A stretch of 17,022 nt of DNA from Ephemerocybe angulata (Eukaryota > Basidiomycota > Agaricomycetes > Agaricales > Psathyrellaceae). The notes under the pieces are model-generated. The model saw nothing but the letters and a program-made list of their open reading frames with translations, did no database searches and had not been told where the DNA came from. Position 1 is the stretch's first letter. Each line of letters starts with the position of its first letter. The DNA lies in the NCBI GenBank assembly GCA_013368325.1, contig JAACJK010000038.1:1-17022 (forward strand). The letters are read 5' to 3'. This document shows positions 1 to 9,494 of the stretch, one piece after another. Made by a program: the position numbers and the translations under genes.

Positions 1-235
1 AGCTGATTGGTGTTCCTATCACCGTTCATATGGGGGATAGGGGCTTGCGTACCCACTGGCGTGCTTTGGCGACCTTCCCCTGACAGATTCCTCTTCAGTT
101 CCCAGCTCTCCATGCTACAGGGAGTTTTAGGCACGGAACCGTTATTCGCTTCAAGGATTATAGGAAATCGGCCAGGAAAGTCCGCATCCATGCCTAATAA
201 GCAGCTTTCCGTACCTCCTCTATCCTCCGTAGGCG

Positions 236-688
236 CTGAAAATAGCTTCTTCGATCTCCACTCACAATGCATTAAGTATACAGCAACCCCATGGCTTGAT
301 GCATCAAGCCTTGGTGTGGAAGTGATGCATTACTGGGTAGACCTATGCGTGCGATCGCCGAGCCTCCGAGCTCGCTTCCCCTCTCTCAGGGATGTTTAAT
401 GCATTAATTATTGTACACGGGCTTGAGGGCTGATGCATTACAGGCCATGCAGTCGCCGCTCCTGAAAATAGCTTCTTCGATCTCCACTCACAATGCATTA
501 AGTATACAGCAACCCCATGGCTTGATGCATCAAGCCTTGGTGTGGAAGTGATGCATTACTGGGTAGACCTATGCGTGCGATCGCCGAGCCTCCGAGCTCG
601 CTTCCCCCTCTCTCAGGGATGTTTAATGCATTAATTATTGTACACGGGCTTGAGGGCTGATGCATTACGGGCCATGCAGTCGCCGCTC
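236..688. repeat. 226/227-bp tandem duplication
   Basis: Copy 1 spans 236-461 and copy 2 spans 462-688, directly abutting. By eye they differ at only two places: one extra C in a C-run (copy 2, near 605-610) and A versus G just after TGCATTAC (copy 1 near 441, copy 2 near 668). Each copy carries five ATGCAT sites. The near identity means the duplication is recent, or kept uniform by gene conversion. It could also be an assembly artefact, which read depth would show. Confidence 0.95.
289..314. repeat. 26-bp near-perfect palindrome centred on ATGCAT
   Basis: The central 18 bp, GGCTTGATGCATCAAGCC at 293-310, is a perfect palindrome. It extends to 289-314 with one mismatched pair. The same palindrome occurs in the second tandem copy at 515-540. 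It could be a binding site for a dimeric protein or could form a short cruciform. Confidence 0.85.
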
Positions 689-974
689 GCTTCCCCCTCC
701 TTCCCGAACGGCTCTCCATCTCTTTAATGCATTAATCGAAACATTTAGCAAGCTTAATGTATTACTTTTCATACAAACATTTGAGAACTGTTGCATTACA
801 GGTCCCCAGTCGCTGATTAATGATTTCCGCTCTCGCCTCCCAGGTCTAATGCATCATAGGCTTTCTCGATGCATTATATGCTGGCGCTCACCAATAGCTC
901 GTAATGCATTAGAGACCAGATTAACCAACGCAGGCGACCAGATCACCCTATTAGAAACCCTTCCTTCAACCTCC

Positions 975-1605
975 ATGCCTTCTCGTCGCAAATCGACGGC
1001 GCGACAAGACCCAGGGTACTATGAAATTGACGACTGCTGGGGAAACTGTGAAGGTATGGACGAGCTCGGAGGCCTACTGGAAGTGGTTGAGGGAGGAAGA
1101 CGAGGAAAGTAAAAGCGGGAGAGAAGGAACAAAAAGCGAGGGAAGCAAGGCACGAGCGCGGCGAGTATAGTAGTGTGGAGGACGACGAAAGTGACGATGA
1201 TGACAGCGAGGACGATCGAAGTGGCTGGGTTTTTCCGAACACCATCGAGATTGACGACACCGCACCGGCTTGGGAGGGGGCCGATATCACTAGGGGGGAT
1301 GTTCAACGTGCGTTGTAAGTGCATGTCCAAGTTCACTGCTCTCCTCAAAGTTAATTTATTTCTCTAGATACTTCATTTCTGACACACTCCCACCAGCCCT
1401 TCGATCAGCCCTCCACTGCAGCTTTGACTCGCCGATCCTTCAACCACCAACATACCTAAGCACCGCCGCTAAACCCCGCAAGCCCTCCCACAATCCATCC
1501 GCCCGCCCTCCCAGCAGCCATCTGCCCCGCTCGAGCACTGCAAGAACGTCAAGGTCGGCGAGCAAGAAGCCACACCGAATGGAACGCCGAGGAGACAAGG
1601 GTTAA
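975..1605 (+). pseudogene. Two-exon gene of unknown function, frame broken
   Basis: I do not recognise a named family. Coding potential is clear in pieces. An ATG at 975 opens a basic start (MPSRRKSTARQDPG). The frame then appears to shift at a GGG run (1014-1016) into a stretch reading GETVKVWTSSEAYWKWLREE. It shifts again at an AAAA run (1111-1114) into a charged segment with an acidic block (VEDDESDDDDSEDD) followed by WVFPNTIEIDDTAPAWEGAD. Reading one base fewer at each run joins all three parts. Exon 1 ends at 1314 with a consensus GTAAGT donor. The intron is 1315-1367 (53 nt, ending CTCTAG). Exon 2 (1368-1605) continues in frame as YFISDTLPPALRSAL and a Pro/Ser/Arg-rich tail to TAA at 1603-1605. 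An alternative start is the ATG at 1021. The intact splice sites argue that this was a real gene. It is either a young pseudogene or carries assembly indels. Confidence 0.6.
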
Positions 1606-1794
1606 GGGCACCCGGACTTCTTGTCCGAACTGAACGTGCCGTAAAGTTATATCGAACATGTAATGCTTCATGAATTCTAGCACCCAAAGAGGCAACGGGC
1701 GCTTAACTGTTGACATCGGCGGTGTTATATAAGTACTCGCACTTCTCGGCTTTCATCTAATTTCAGTAATACATTATATTCACACTATTCTAAC

Positions 1795-4700
1795 CTAAGA
1801 CAGGTCCATGTCGTCTGGTGAGGTCGGCCCATTTTGAACCTCCTGTGCAGAGTCAACAGGCTCAATCCCTGATGCAACACTCTCCGATCTCTCCTCGCAT
1901 AGTAGAGGCTTGGGGTCAGCTATCTCGTTCTTGGCTGCCTCAATTGAGCGATCAACAGGCTCCCACGTGTGTTCAAAGCGCCTTCGGAGCCCGCTGCATA
2001 AGGCGGCCTGCCGCAGGGCGTATGCACGAAGGCCTTCCGCGTATTCGTCTGGGATATCCGGAAGTCCATTGGCTTTCGCGTGTTCCTGTTTTGCTGAACC
2101 ATGCTCGACCCATTTCTTCTCCTTCCAAGACATGAAACGCGAAGTGCGTTTCATTTCCTCCTTGACGATGTTGATTTCTTCATTATACCTGCATGCACGC
2201 GCTCGGGATTTAGCCCACTCCACCTTGATTGCTATGGAGATTAATTAAGCATATACCCCCAGAAACGTCAATGTGTAAATACGTACTTTCTTCTTCCCAA
2301 TCCGTCCGATTATCAGATGCTGCTCCCGAGTGTCTCCAAATCCAAGAGAGCGTTCTGTTTGTTTCGTTTGTCGTGATACTATCTTCATCCCACTCGATGC
2401 GCGCCATGGACCTAATGTCGCTATCCTCCAACGGCAAGAAATCTTGTCAACACCGGGCTTCCCCAGGAGAATCGCAAGGGAGAGCAAGGCAGTACGTGCT
2501 TGCCGATATTCATCCCGTGCGGTCTTGATGCGGTCTTGAATACTGTCCAGAAGTGTAAGCGCCTTCGTATTCGGCCCTTGGCCCCGCAGATGACGATCCT
2601 TGAGGTCCCAAACAGTGGTACGCCGTTGAAGGAAGCGCCGTAGGGTAGTCAAAGCTTCCTGAGCCTGAGCGTTGCGGAGCTCGTATTCAATTTCTATCAG
2701 TCGGCCGTCGACGGGAGCTTTCTTCCCGATCTGGGAAGGAAGCCAAAGAGGGAGGTCATACGGGCGGATACTGGTCGTTCCCGTGGATTGCTGTCGTAGA
2801 GTCACAGTGGCGGGGATATAGAGCTGGAGGATGAATACCAGCTTCGATCTTCCTCACCAAAGCGTTGGAACGAAGTTGAACTCGTGTGAGTTCGCGGTCA
2901 CGCGAATGAGTCCAGACTTGCTTCATTTCCGCCCTCAGAGCACGTCTATGGATAAATTGTCAGTACGCCGTGCATCCCGGTAGACTGACAGATACGTACT
3001 GGTCTGCTTCCAAGTCCATTCCTCGGGATATCAACACGCTCGGAGACACATCAGGACAGAGAAAAAATCCTTCCCCCGTGCGATTTCGATGGCCTCCACA
3101 GCTGCAAGGGCCTTTCGAGTAGCGTCTTGCTTGGGCGCAATCACCAGTGATTCGAAGGGGTTGGGCTTCGAGGGATCCTCCTCCCAGGCTTCAGCAGCTG
3201 CTTTCCATGAGGCCAGCTTCCCTTCATCTAGAGTAGCTTCTAATTCTTGGTGCGCAATTGTGTGCTCCGCTACCTTGGAGACGGTGTTGTCCATCTTCTT
3301 CGCTAACGAGTTCCCTGATATAGTCGGTCAGCTTTGTGTAGAGTCACCCGTGCAAAATTAGAACGACGTACCGAGATCTACGATCTTGCGCCAATTGTAG
3401 TCGCCAAAGTTGTAATCTAATGTATCACGGCGTGTTCCCGGCCCCATCTCCCGCGTACTCGTTGCCAGTGGATTCGCATCCCCCCATCCACGCTCGGGAG
3501 CTTCTCCATCTCCAAGGCCGCCCCCAGGGGTGAACATAAACGCGTACTTCGTTTGACATGGTGGAACATGGGCTGGGAGGTGGAATTTGGGGACAACAAA
3601 CCGAATCTGAGTATCCGCCTTGAGAAGCGGTGACTCCCGCTTCTCATCCATCAGCAATAAACGGGCAAGTAGGTGCTTCGACCATTGACAGGCGATGTCA
3701 TATGAAATTATGAACGTCCTGAGCAGGCTGAGGCCGAAGATCATGAGTCCAAAGTGAAGGATATAATCCATGTTGCAGTATCTAGATAAAATTAGCACGG
3801 CTTCTGTCCCCAATTCGTGAAAACATACCTCTCCCCCTTTTGTAAATCGCACACAGCGGAGGGGCGCTTCATGTTGTGCCGCGCACACTCCACCGTTGCT
3901 GCCCCGGAAGAAGCATAGCCCTGGCCAGGGGTCACGTCTGCGAGATTGACCGCGTCGTGCCGCGAGCAGTCACTTTTGGGTTCGACTTCATCCGCGTGCG
4001 CTTCGAGGTATTTCTCGAACTGCTGATTCTCCACGTAGTAGGAGAATCCTCTGCTAAGTCCAGGATCCGCTGCTTCGCTTGAGACGTCCTTCCGTCGTAG
4101 ACGGAAACACGCATCAAGCGCCAAGTTCAAGGCATGAATATACCTAGAAGAAGTAATATATCTCGAATATTTCCCAAGGAAGTTTCAAATGGAACATACC
4201 TCAACGCCTGACTCTCGTTTTCCCAGTCATCAGGCATATTGATGTTCGGGTGGGGACATGCAGGACAGAGAAGCGCACATTCACCCAGATTTGTCTGCGC
4301 AGATGTGCGAAGAGGATCATGCCCGCGCGCATGCCGCTTCAGGAGTTTCAGATGGCGCCATTCATGGACCATCCTCAAGAAGCTTGGGTATCGATCCTGT
4401 AAGACCAAATTAGTTGCTAACCTCGTATATAGAAACAATGAATGAATTACCTTTGCAGGGCTCAAGCCTGTGTTGTCGGTAAGTCGCGAAAGTGCCTTCC
4501 ATAACTCGAACGGTGAGACTTTAGACTCGTATTGGAGAATCTCGAATACTTCGAGAACCCTGAAGGTAGCGGCACTCTTCGGATTCTCGATGGTCGCCGG
4601 ATAGAGCCGCCTTTCAAGGAGTTGTTCCACTTGGGACTTAGCCGTGGCACCGCAGCGACAATAGTCGAGCCCGACAAGGTGGACGGTGTCGCAGTCGATT

Positions 4701-5530
4701 ATTACGAAGTCGTCGCCCCAGGTTCGGTCCGGTAATGGACATATCTCCCCAGGTGGGTGGCCAAGCTGGATTCGAACTCCTAAGGATTTCAAGGATGACT
4801 TGACAAAAAAATTGCCATTCCATGACTGAGAACAATTAGTAGCTGGTATACGAGGAAAGTCATGCTACTCACCTGAATACGATGTAAAGGGAGGTGCTGA
4901 TGGGAGTCCCGCATGCACTCGCCGCACAGGAGCCCGAGGTTGTCACAAACGGTGCATCGGTACTGCGCTACTGACCGTAAAGTCTCTTCGGCCAATGGAC
5001 ACCGTGTACACACCTCGGGCGGGTTCTTTCCTCGCCCTTCCAGTGTCAGTAGAATCCGAAGGTATTCATCAATCTGTTTCGTCCACTCGTGAATGACAGC
5101 ATCCTAGTAAGTAGTGTGGATATCAGCATCCTGTAGGCATCAATCGAAGAAACATGACCTACTCCCTCCCCTTTGGGTCGATTCCGTGCGTCGGCACCCT
5201 GAACAGATGGGGAGTCTCTTCTTGATCAATGAAGCTCTCGTAGTAGCTTCTATCCCAGCCATTCAGTTCCGTATTCTCCTCCCAGCTGCTCAGTATTTCT
5301 TCCGCTGTCCGAATCTTAGCAACCGGTGGCGGATACTCTTCGACGCCGTCGAGGTCGAGGGTGTGCATCTTATTCGAGACAATCCTCAGGTTGCCAGTCG
5401 AAAGCCGCTTAAAGTTAGTTATCTCAATGTTCTGAGCAGAGGTCGAAGGAGCCGATGGTCGTAGCGTTTCCAAGGGAGTGGAGCTCATGATCTTGATCTT
5501 CCGCTTCCTGGACTTCGCTGGCTTGGACAT
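1795..5530 (-). pseudogene. KDZ-superfamily transposase, nine exons, frame broken
   Basis: This is a DNA-cutting transposase of the Kyakuja-Dileera-Zisupton type. I infer exons 5530-5163, 5103-4873, 4825-4451, 4396-4200, 4143-3829, 3781-3372, 3314-3000, 2945-2287 and 2231-1795, about 1,100 codons and full length for the family. In order it shows a basic start (KSRKRKIK) and a Cys/His cluster (CTRC, YRCTVC, CGEC, ending PLHRIQ) of the CxC type. The core follows with SWNGNFF, RIQLGHPPG, CPACPHPNINMPDDW, DACFRLRRK, YDIACQW, FVVPKFHLPAHVPPCQTKYA and GDGEAPERGWGDANP...STREMGPG. The C-terminal helical part contains GQGPNTKALTLL and YRQARTALLSL. The Asp of DACFR, the Asp of YDIACQW and the acidic residues of DGEAPER are the likely catalytic acids. 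Frame breaks: the exon 1/2 junction has no phase-compatible GT-AG pair; one base is missing at a T6 run (3062-3067 on the plus strand); two compensating shifts lie near 2815-2850 and 2440-2460. Splice sites elsewhere join in frame. It is either newly dead or affected by assembly errors. Confidence 0.9.
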
Positions 5531-5659
5531 GTTGGGAAGGGCTGGTCAGGGATCGACTCACTATCTGGATCCCGCGTATTGAACCAATTTATAGCAGGCC
5601 AGTACGACGTACAAGGCTATAAATCCAAAGGTCTGGTGTCTAGCAGCCCAGCATAGTCC
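5531..5659. promoter_or_regulatory. Divergent promoter with mirror-image TATA boxes
   Basis: Only 129 bp separate the transposase ATG (5530, minus strand) from the ATG of its plus-strand neighbour (5660). The same nonamer GCTATAAAT occurs twice in opposite orientation: at 5587-5595 it reads on the minus strand, and at 5616-5624 on the plus strand. Their TATAAA cores lie about 57 nt and 36 nt upstream of the respective start codons, on the correct strand for each gene. This is good evidence for shared, coordinated expression of the two genes. The plus-strand leader would be very short. Confidence 0.65.
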
Positions 5660-6414
5660 ATGGGACGACGTGCACTCTATTTCACCTTGGAAGCGAAGGC
5701 TGCTGCCCAGCGAGACCAACGTGCTATCCGTAATCAAGATCCCAGGTGGGTTCTCTATTAGACAGACCCTGTATGCGGCAATTGACACATTCTAGCTCAG
5801 CAGCAGCTCGTAGCAAACAGAACAGGAGGGCTTACCTCAAAAGAAAGAAGCCGCCTGTCCCATCCCAACAAGTTCTGGATCTAGCCGAAGCGGAATTGTC
5901 CGATCCAGCCTACCGGTCCACCTTCGTTCGATTTGCAGAGGGAGACGACCTCCTCGTGCTCGATGCCGTGGAAGTTGAAGAAGAAGATTTCGAAGCGATG
6001 ATCGGCCTGCCCCCATACCCCGAATCAGTCACCTCCCTTGAGAGCTTCGCCGACTCGTGGCCGCAAGTGGGAGCTGCCCTTCATGGCTATATGACGCACC
6101 GATATAGCAGCGCCCTGAGTTCTCGCGTTGCCGCACTGCGTGGGTTCTCCGAGGCCACGCTGCGGGAAGAGATATGGAATGAGTATGGGTCACTTGAAGA
6201 ACGCTTTCGGCGCCTCACGCAAATCACAGTTGAGCAGGCGCAGTCCAACGAGGCGGAGATATCTTCGATAGGTGCAATTGTGACTCAGAATCAGTTGTGG
6301 ACAGCGCGCAGGATGGTGGATGTGGCGGAGGAGTTGAGAGAGTTGAAGTTGGGCCGAGACTTTCTATTACGTACACTAACGGAGCGCACATGGAAACTCG
6401 GCAAGTACCAATGA
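5660..6414 (+). CDS. KDZ-adjacent basic/helical protein, unknown function
   Basis: Exon 1 is 5660-5745, the intron is 5746-5795 (50 nt, GTGGGT...TTCTAG), and exon 2 is 5796-6414. Together they give 234 residues with no frame break. The start was chosen because ATG at 5660 opens MGRRALYFTLEAKAAA, which splices in frame to SSAAARSKQNRRAYLKRKK. The first 50 or so residues are strongly basic, with an MGRxxxxxTxExKxAA...R...N...AR...NR..Y..RKK pattern that I associate with N-termini of many unnamed Agaricomycete proteins and that looks DNA-binding. The rest is acidic to mixed and probably helical (EVEEEDFEAMIG, LREEIWNEYGSLEERFRRL, DVAEELRELKLGRDFLLRTL), suggesting a coiled-coil or oligomerisation part. 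It is transcribed head-to-head with the transposase from a shared 129-bp promoter, so an accessory role in the same element is a fair inference. Its function is not known. Confidence 0.75.
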
Positions 6415-6432
6415 TAGCCGGGACCGGCGGAA

Positions 6433-6980
6433 TCAGATGTAATGACTACCGAACATATCGTCCTTCTGCGAGCAGATTCTACAGGCGGGGATGAGACACG
6501 TGAAGGAGTCATGGTAAGTGAGCCACTCCTTGTAGGCGTTGCAGAAAGCAATAGCCGTTTTGACCTGTTCCTCCTGCCTCTTCTTGTCGAGAATTTTGTT
6601 CGCGTGCCTGGTCATCTCAAAACGGATCCTCTAGAAAGGAACATGGTCTAAGTCAGCACGCTTTAGTCAGGTGGGCGCTCGTACCTTTCTCTCCTCCATC
6701 AGCTTCTCTTCGTATCCCACCCTTTTCATTCCCCCCTCGCCACCGAACTTCCATCGCTTGAGCCAGCCATCGATGAAGGGCTCGATGTATTCCTCCCCGC
6801 GCCCTTCAGAGATGGCTTGCGCATACTCAGGGACCTTCTGCTTCATGTATGCCGTCTTCTGCATGTTGAAGGGTGGGTAGGGGTTGTCGCTGTGCTGTTC
6901 GGGCCGTCAGATAAGCGTCCGATGGGAGAGGAAGGCTGTGGAGAGAAGCATGGACTCACCTGCTTAATTTGGATGGACAT
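6433..6980 (-). CDS. Small three-exon protein of unknown function
   Basis: Exons are 6980-6960, 6894-6685 and 6630-6433, with introns of 65 nt (6895-6959, GTGAGT donor) and 54 nt (6631-6684, GTACGA donor). The product is 142 residues with no frame break. Exon 1 encodes only MSIQIKQ. The middle is YMKQKVPEYAQAISEGRG then EEYIEPFIDGWLKRWKFGG, followed by a charged helix (YEEKLMEERKRIRFEMTRHANKILDKKRQEEQ) and a Cys-containing tail (CLIPACRIC). The pattern of an aromatic residue, PEY, then F..W..RW loosely resembles the N-terminal region of the large plus-strand gene at 11115. It may be a short relative of that family, which is a weak inference. Its 3' end converges on the gene ending at 6414 with an 18-bp gap. 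A start further upstream is not needed, because a TATA element lies about 70 bp upstream. Confidence 0.6.
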
Positions 6981-7627
6981 TGTTGATGGGGTGTTAAACT
7001 TGGTGGGCTCGTGAGGCGAATGTTGGAGTTACTGGGCTACCCTGGTGCGCTATATATGCAGACCCAGGGCTCTCGCAGAACTTCTGGTCATTCCTAGCAG
7101 CAGTTTCGATGGATACGAGGATTTACAGAAGGAGAGACAGGACGTGAGTCAAGCCCCAACTCGAACACCCGCTCCTACCTTCTGAGGCGCCCATTTTTCA
7201 GATCAATCGGTACGGAGACCTCGTCCTGTCATAGTGATGTATCAGAATATACCTGAGATCGCCCTTCTTGTTTAATGCATGGGTATCACAAATAGCCGCC
7301 AGTGGAGCGGGATTCTCGTGCTTGACCCAAGAGATCACAAGTCCAGCGCCTAATTCGTGCGGAGCACGGATTAGGCTCACAGAAGGCCAGAGATCTCGAT
7401 TTAAATTAACGCTTCGTAAGGACAATCAGTTGGGAAGCTGGAGACCGGTGTGGACGCAATACACTCGCGCCTAAGATAAATTATATTATTCTGTCTATCT
7501 ACTGCGCAGATTTTCTTGAGCTCAAGGTGCGTCATGGCAGAAGCAAGTCCAACGGCTCGTGTAACTAGGGGACTGCATGGGACGGGGTACTCGAGACTCG
7601 CATCACGATAGCCGGGATATATTTGGC
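6981..7627. other. Intergenic, nothing clear
   Basis: Apart from the TATA-like element near 7050 and one ATGCAT site at 7275-7280, I see no coding pattern, RNA gene or repeat here. Short open frames exist on both strands, but they lack recognisable motifs and phase-compatible splice sites. Confidence 0.6.
7050..7058 (-). promoter_or_regulatory. Putative TATA box
   Basis: The sequence GCTATATATG on the plus strand reads CATATATAGC on the minus strand. It lies about 70 bp upstream of the minus-strand ATG at 6980, a plausible distance for a fungal TATA element. It is a weak, AT-rich motif taken on position alone. Confidence 0.35.
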
Positions 7628-8281
7628 CTATCTATACAAGAGATCGATCAAGCTACGAAGGGAGACGGGAAAGGCGCGGTCAGTATACGCGGCAAGGTCG
7701 GTCAGGGTGTCAAGCTTCAGCGCGAGGTCTGACTTCAGATTGCGGACCGTGCGGTTGTACATAACGAGGGTAGCTGGACGTCGGATTCCGCCGGAGTTAT
7801 ATCGACCGGCAAGGCGCCGTATAGCGGAGCGAATCGACTAGAATAAACCGTGAGTCAGTGAGGTGATCAAGAAGCAAGTTTGGGAGAACGGGAGGTAAGG
7901 GTGGGGACATACAGCGACCTTGTCCCGGAGAACCCAATGGCGATACGACGGAGTGCTGGAGGCGCGAAAATACTGAGGATAGTTGAGGAACCAGCGCGTG
8001 AGGTAGAGCAGCCAAAAGGCTTTTAGGTCCCCGTCGACCACGAGGACTTCTATGTATTCAAGCGCGCCAATGATCAGGTCGCACTCTTGAGGAATGGTCC
8101 AATCGGTATGGACAGTTGGCATGGCTGGAGAAGAAGATACCGAGTCAGTCGTCGCTGGCGAGGGGTGCTACGGGCCTGAACGCGCATGTACTCACAGCTG
8201 GCTGATATTTGGGGGCTCTGGGTTGGAGACTGCGAAACGAAGCCAGCGAAACACGACTACTTGTAGCCCACCCTTAGGCAT
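7628..8281 (-). CDS. Small multi-exon protein of unknown function
   Basis: The two 3' exons are well supported. Exon 8124-7913 carries MPTVHTDWTIPQECDLII and FWLLYLTRWFLNYPQYFR. A 75-nt intron (7838-7912, GTATGT...TTCTAG) joins it in frame to 7837-7628, which ends at TAG 7628-7630 with LKSDLALKLDTLTDLAAYTD and SLRSLIDLLYR. Upstream, 8281-8196 encodes MPKGGLQVVVFRWLRFAVSN and ends at a consensus GTGAGT donor. The 71-nt intron (8125-8195) has a CTGAC branch-like site and a pyrimidine-rich acceptor. However, joining this exon puts the next one out of frame by one base. Either the true start is ATG 8120-8122 and the upstream intron lies in the 5' leader (139-residue product), or the gene has a single-base frame break and starts at 8281. 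The protein is rich in aromatic and aliphatic residues. I do not recognise a family. Confidence 0.5.
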
Positions 8282-9494
8282 TGTGGCGCGCGGGTACGGT
8301 GAAGGAAGGAAGTTGTCAGAACTTTGATGGATCGTGGATTGGATCTTGCTTTGGCGATCAGTAGCTACATATGGGTGCAATCTGTGATCTCTCCGCCCTT
8401 CCAGGGATATCATCTAGCCAATGGGAGTGCGAATAGAACTGCTGTGACTGAAAGCTCGACATAGATGTGTCGATTTCTGAGGGCTGAGTATACCGATAAG
8501 GGATATGAGTGCGGGAGGAATATCTAACACGTATGCTCTAATCCGATCTTACAATGTACATAAGTAGCAATGATTTATTTGTGGTGGTCTTGAAAGTAGG
8601 CATTCCACAGCGAGTTCTTACAGTGAAACTCTTAAGCGTCTGCAACATTTCCGTCTAACTCATTTTTATCTATCTACTACCGAGGTACCCAGGTATCTCA
8701 AACATCGGAGAGACATTTAATATACATGCTGAGCTCTTTGGGAGGTGGAGAGCTTCTGTTCAGAACAGTCTGGGAGTGTTTTATGTTTTATTCCAGAAAC
8801 ATAAAGAGTACACTCAGGTAAGCGCTAATAACAAATATCGCGAGGCTTATACTGCCCCATAGCTTTAAATTTAAGCCACCTAGCCCTCTATTACCCTTTT
8901 CTAGGCCGTGGATGGAGTCCGATGCGAAAGCAACCTCCTCACGCTGCTGATCACCGCAGGCGTACCAATCAGTCAATATCCAGGCAGATATAGGCATATA
9001 CAATCATTCTAATCCTAGCAGACGTGAGGTAGGGTTTCTGTTACTATGTGTAAGTAGATATCTGTGTCGCATTCAAGATTTTGCCCTGCACTTTCAACTG
9101 TTTGTCGTTTCGCGACACACCCTGAATTCGACTAGTCCAATTCGGCAATTGCCGAACGTGCACTTGGCCGCGATGCTGCCGGCGGCTGGATTGTGGTATC
9201 GGCGTCTACTCAGCCTGTCCCTTTGACATACCTATTGCTCACATAGCGAATTATTGAGATATCTTCATATAGAACTCTGGATTTCAGAGGCCAAAGACCT
9301 CCATACCACGAGCACTGACTGGCCTTCAGCGTGATTCTGGGAACGACTTAGGGACTTCAGTTAACAGATTTGGGCGCACTTCTTCTGCTTCCTCTCATGC
9401 ATATTACGTAGAACAACGGGAGATATATTGTCCGGGGATTCAGAACTTAACAGAGATTTTTTTGCGTTACAGGGTATCAAGTAAGTTGGGAGAA
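8282..9494. other. 1.2-kb gene-poor stretch
   Basis: I find no gene that I can support. A 71-codon minus-strand frame at 8788-9003 ends in a hydrophobic run (SLAIFVISAYLSVLFMFLE) that could be a membrane tail. It has no supporting splice sites, neighbours or recognisable family, so I do not call it. One ATGCAT site lies at 9397-9402 and a perfect 16-bp palindrome at 9141-9156. The stretch is somewhat AT-richer than its surroundings. Confidence 0.5.
9141..9156. repeat. Perfect 16-bp palindrome
   Basis: TTCGGCAATTGCCGAA equals its own reverse complement. It sits in non-coding DNA about 0.35 kb beyond the 3' end of the minus-strand gene that starts at 10754. It could be a dimeric regulator site or a relic of a transposon end. 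I saw no second copy in the window. Confidence 0.8.

Larger units (their letters stand above)
1..974. repeat. ATGCAT-rich left flank, no gene
   Basis: I find no convincing coding sequence here. The stretch holds 14 exact ATGCAT hexamers (starts at 267, 299, 325, 399, 433, 493, 525, 551, 626, 660, 727, 849, 869 and 904). It also has near variants such as ATGTATTA near 757 and TTGCATTA near 791. Most sites extend to ATGCATTA or ATGCATCA, and several form longer palindromes such as TTAATGCATTAA (396-407, 623-634, 724-735). The text between sites also recurs in eroded form: GCTCGCTTCCCC followed by TTTAATGCATTAAT appears in both tandem copies and again at about 685-737. The region therefore looks like an old, decayed tandem array rather than random sequence. 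Its function is unknown. Confidence 0.8.

Noticed and set aside
7..399. 130-codon open frame on the plus strand at the left edge
   Set aside because: It runs through the tandem repeat and ATGCAT sites and has no recognisable motif. The second tandem copy breaks the frame.
1726..1733. TATATAAG as a plus-strand TATA box
   Set aside because: No plus-strand gene starts downstream; the next feature is the 3' end of the minus-strand transposase.
1795..5530. Terminal inverted repeats and target-site duplication of the KDZ element
   Set aside because: I looked around 1600-1790 and 6400-7050 and saw no convincing inverted pair. The element ends remain undefined and I do not call a mobile_element span.
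8788..9003. 71-codon minus-strand frame with a hydrophobic C-terminus
   Set aside because: It has a possible membrane tail but no splice, family or context support. Such runs are common by chance in AT-rich DNA.
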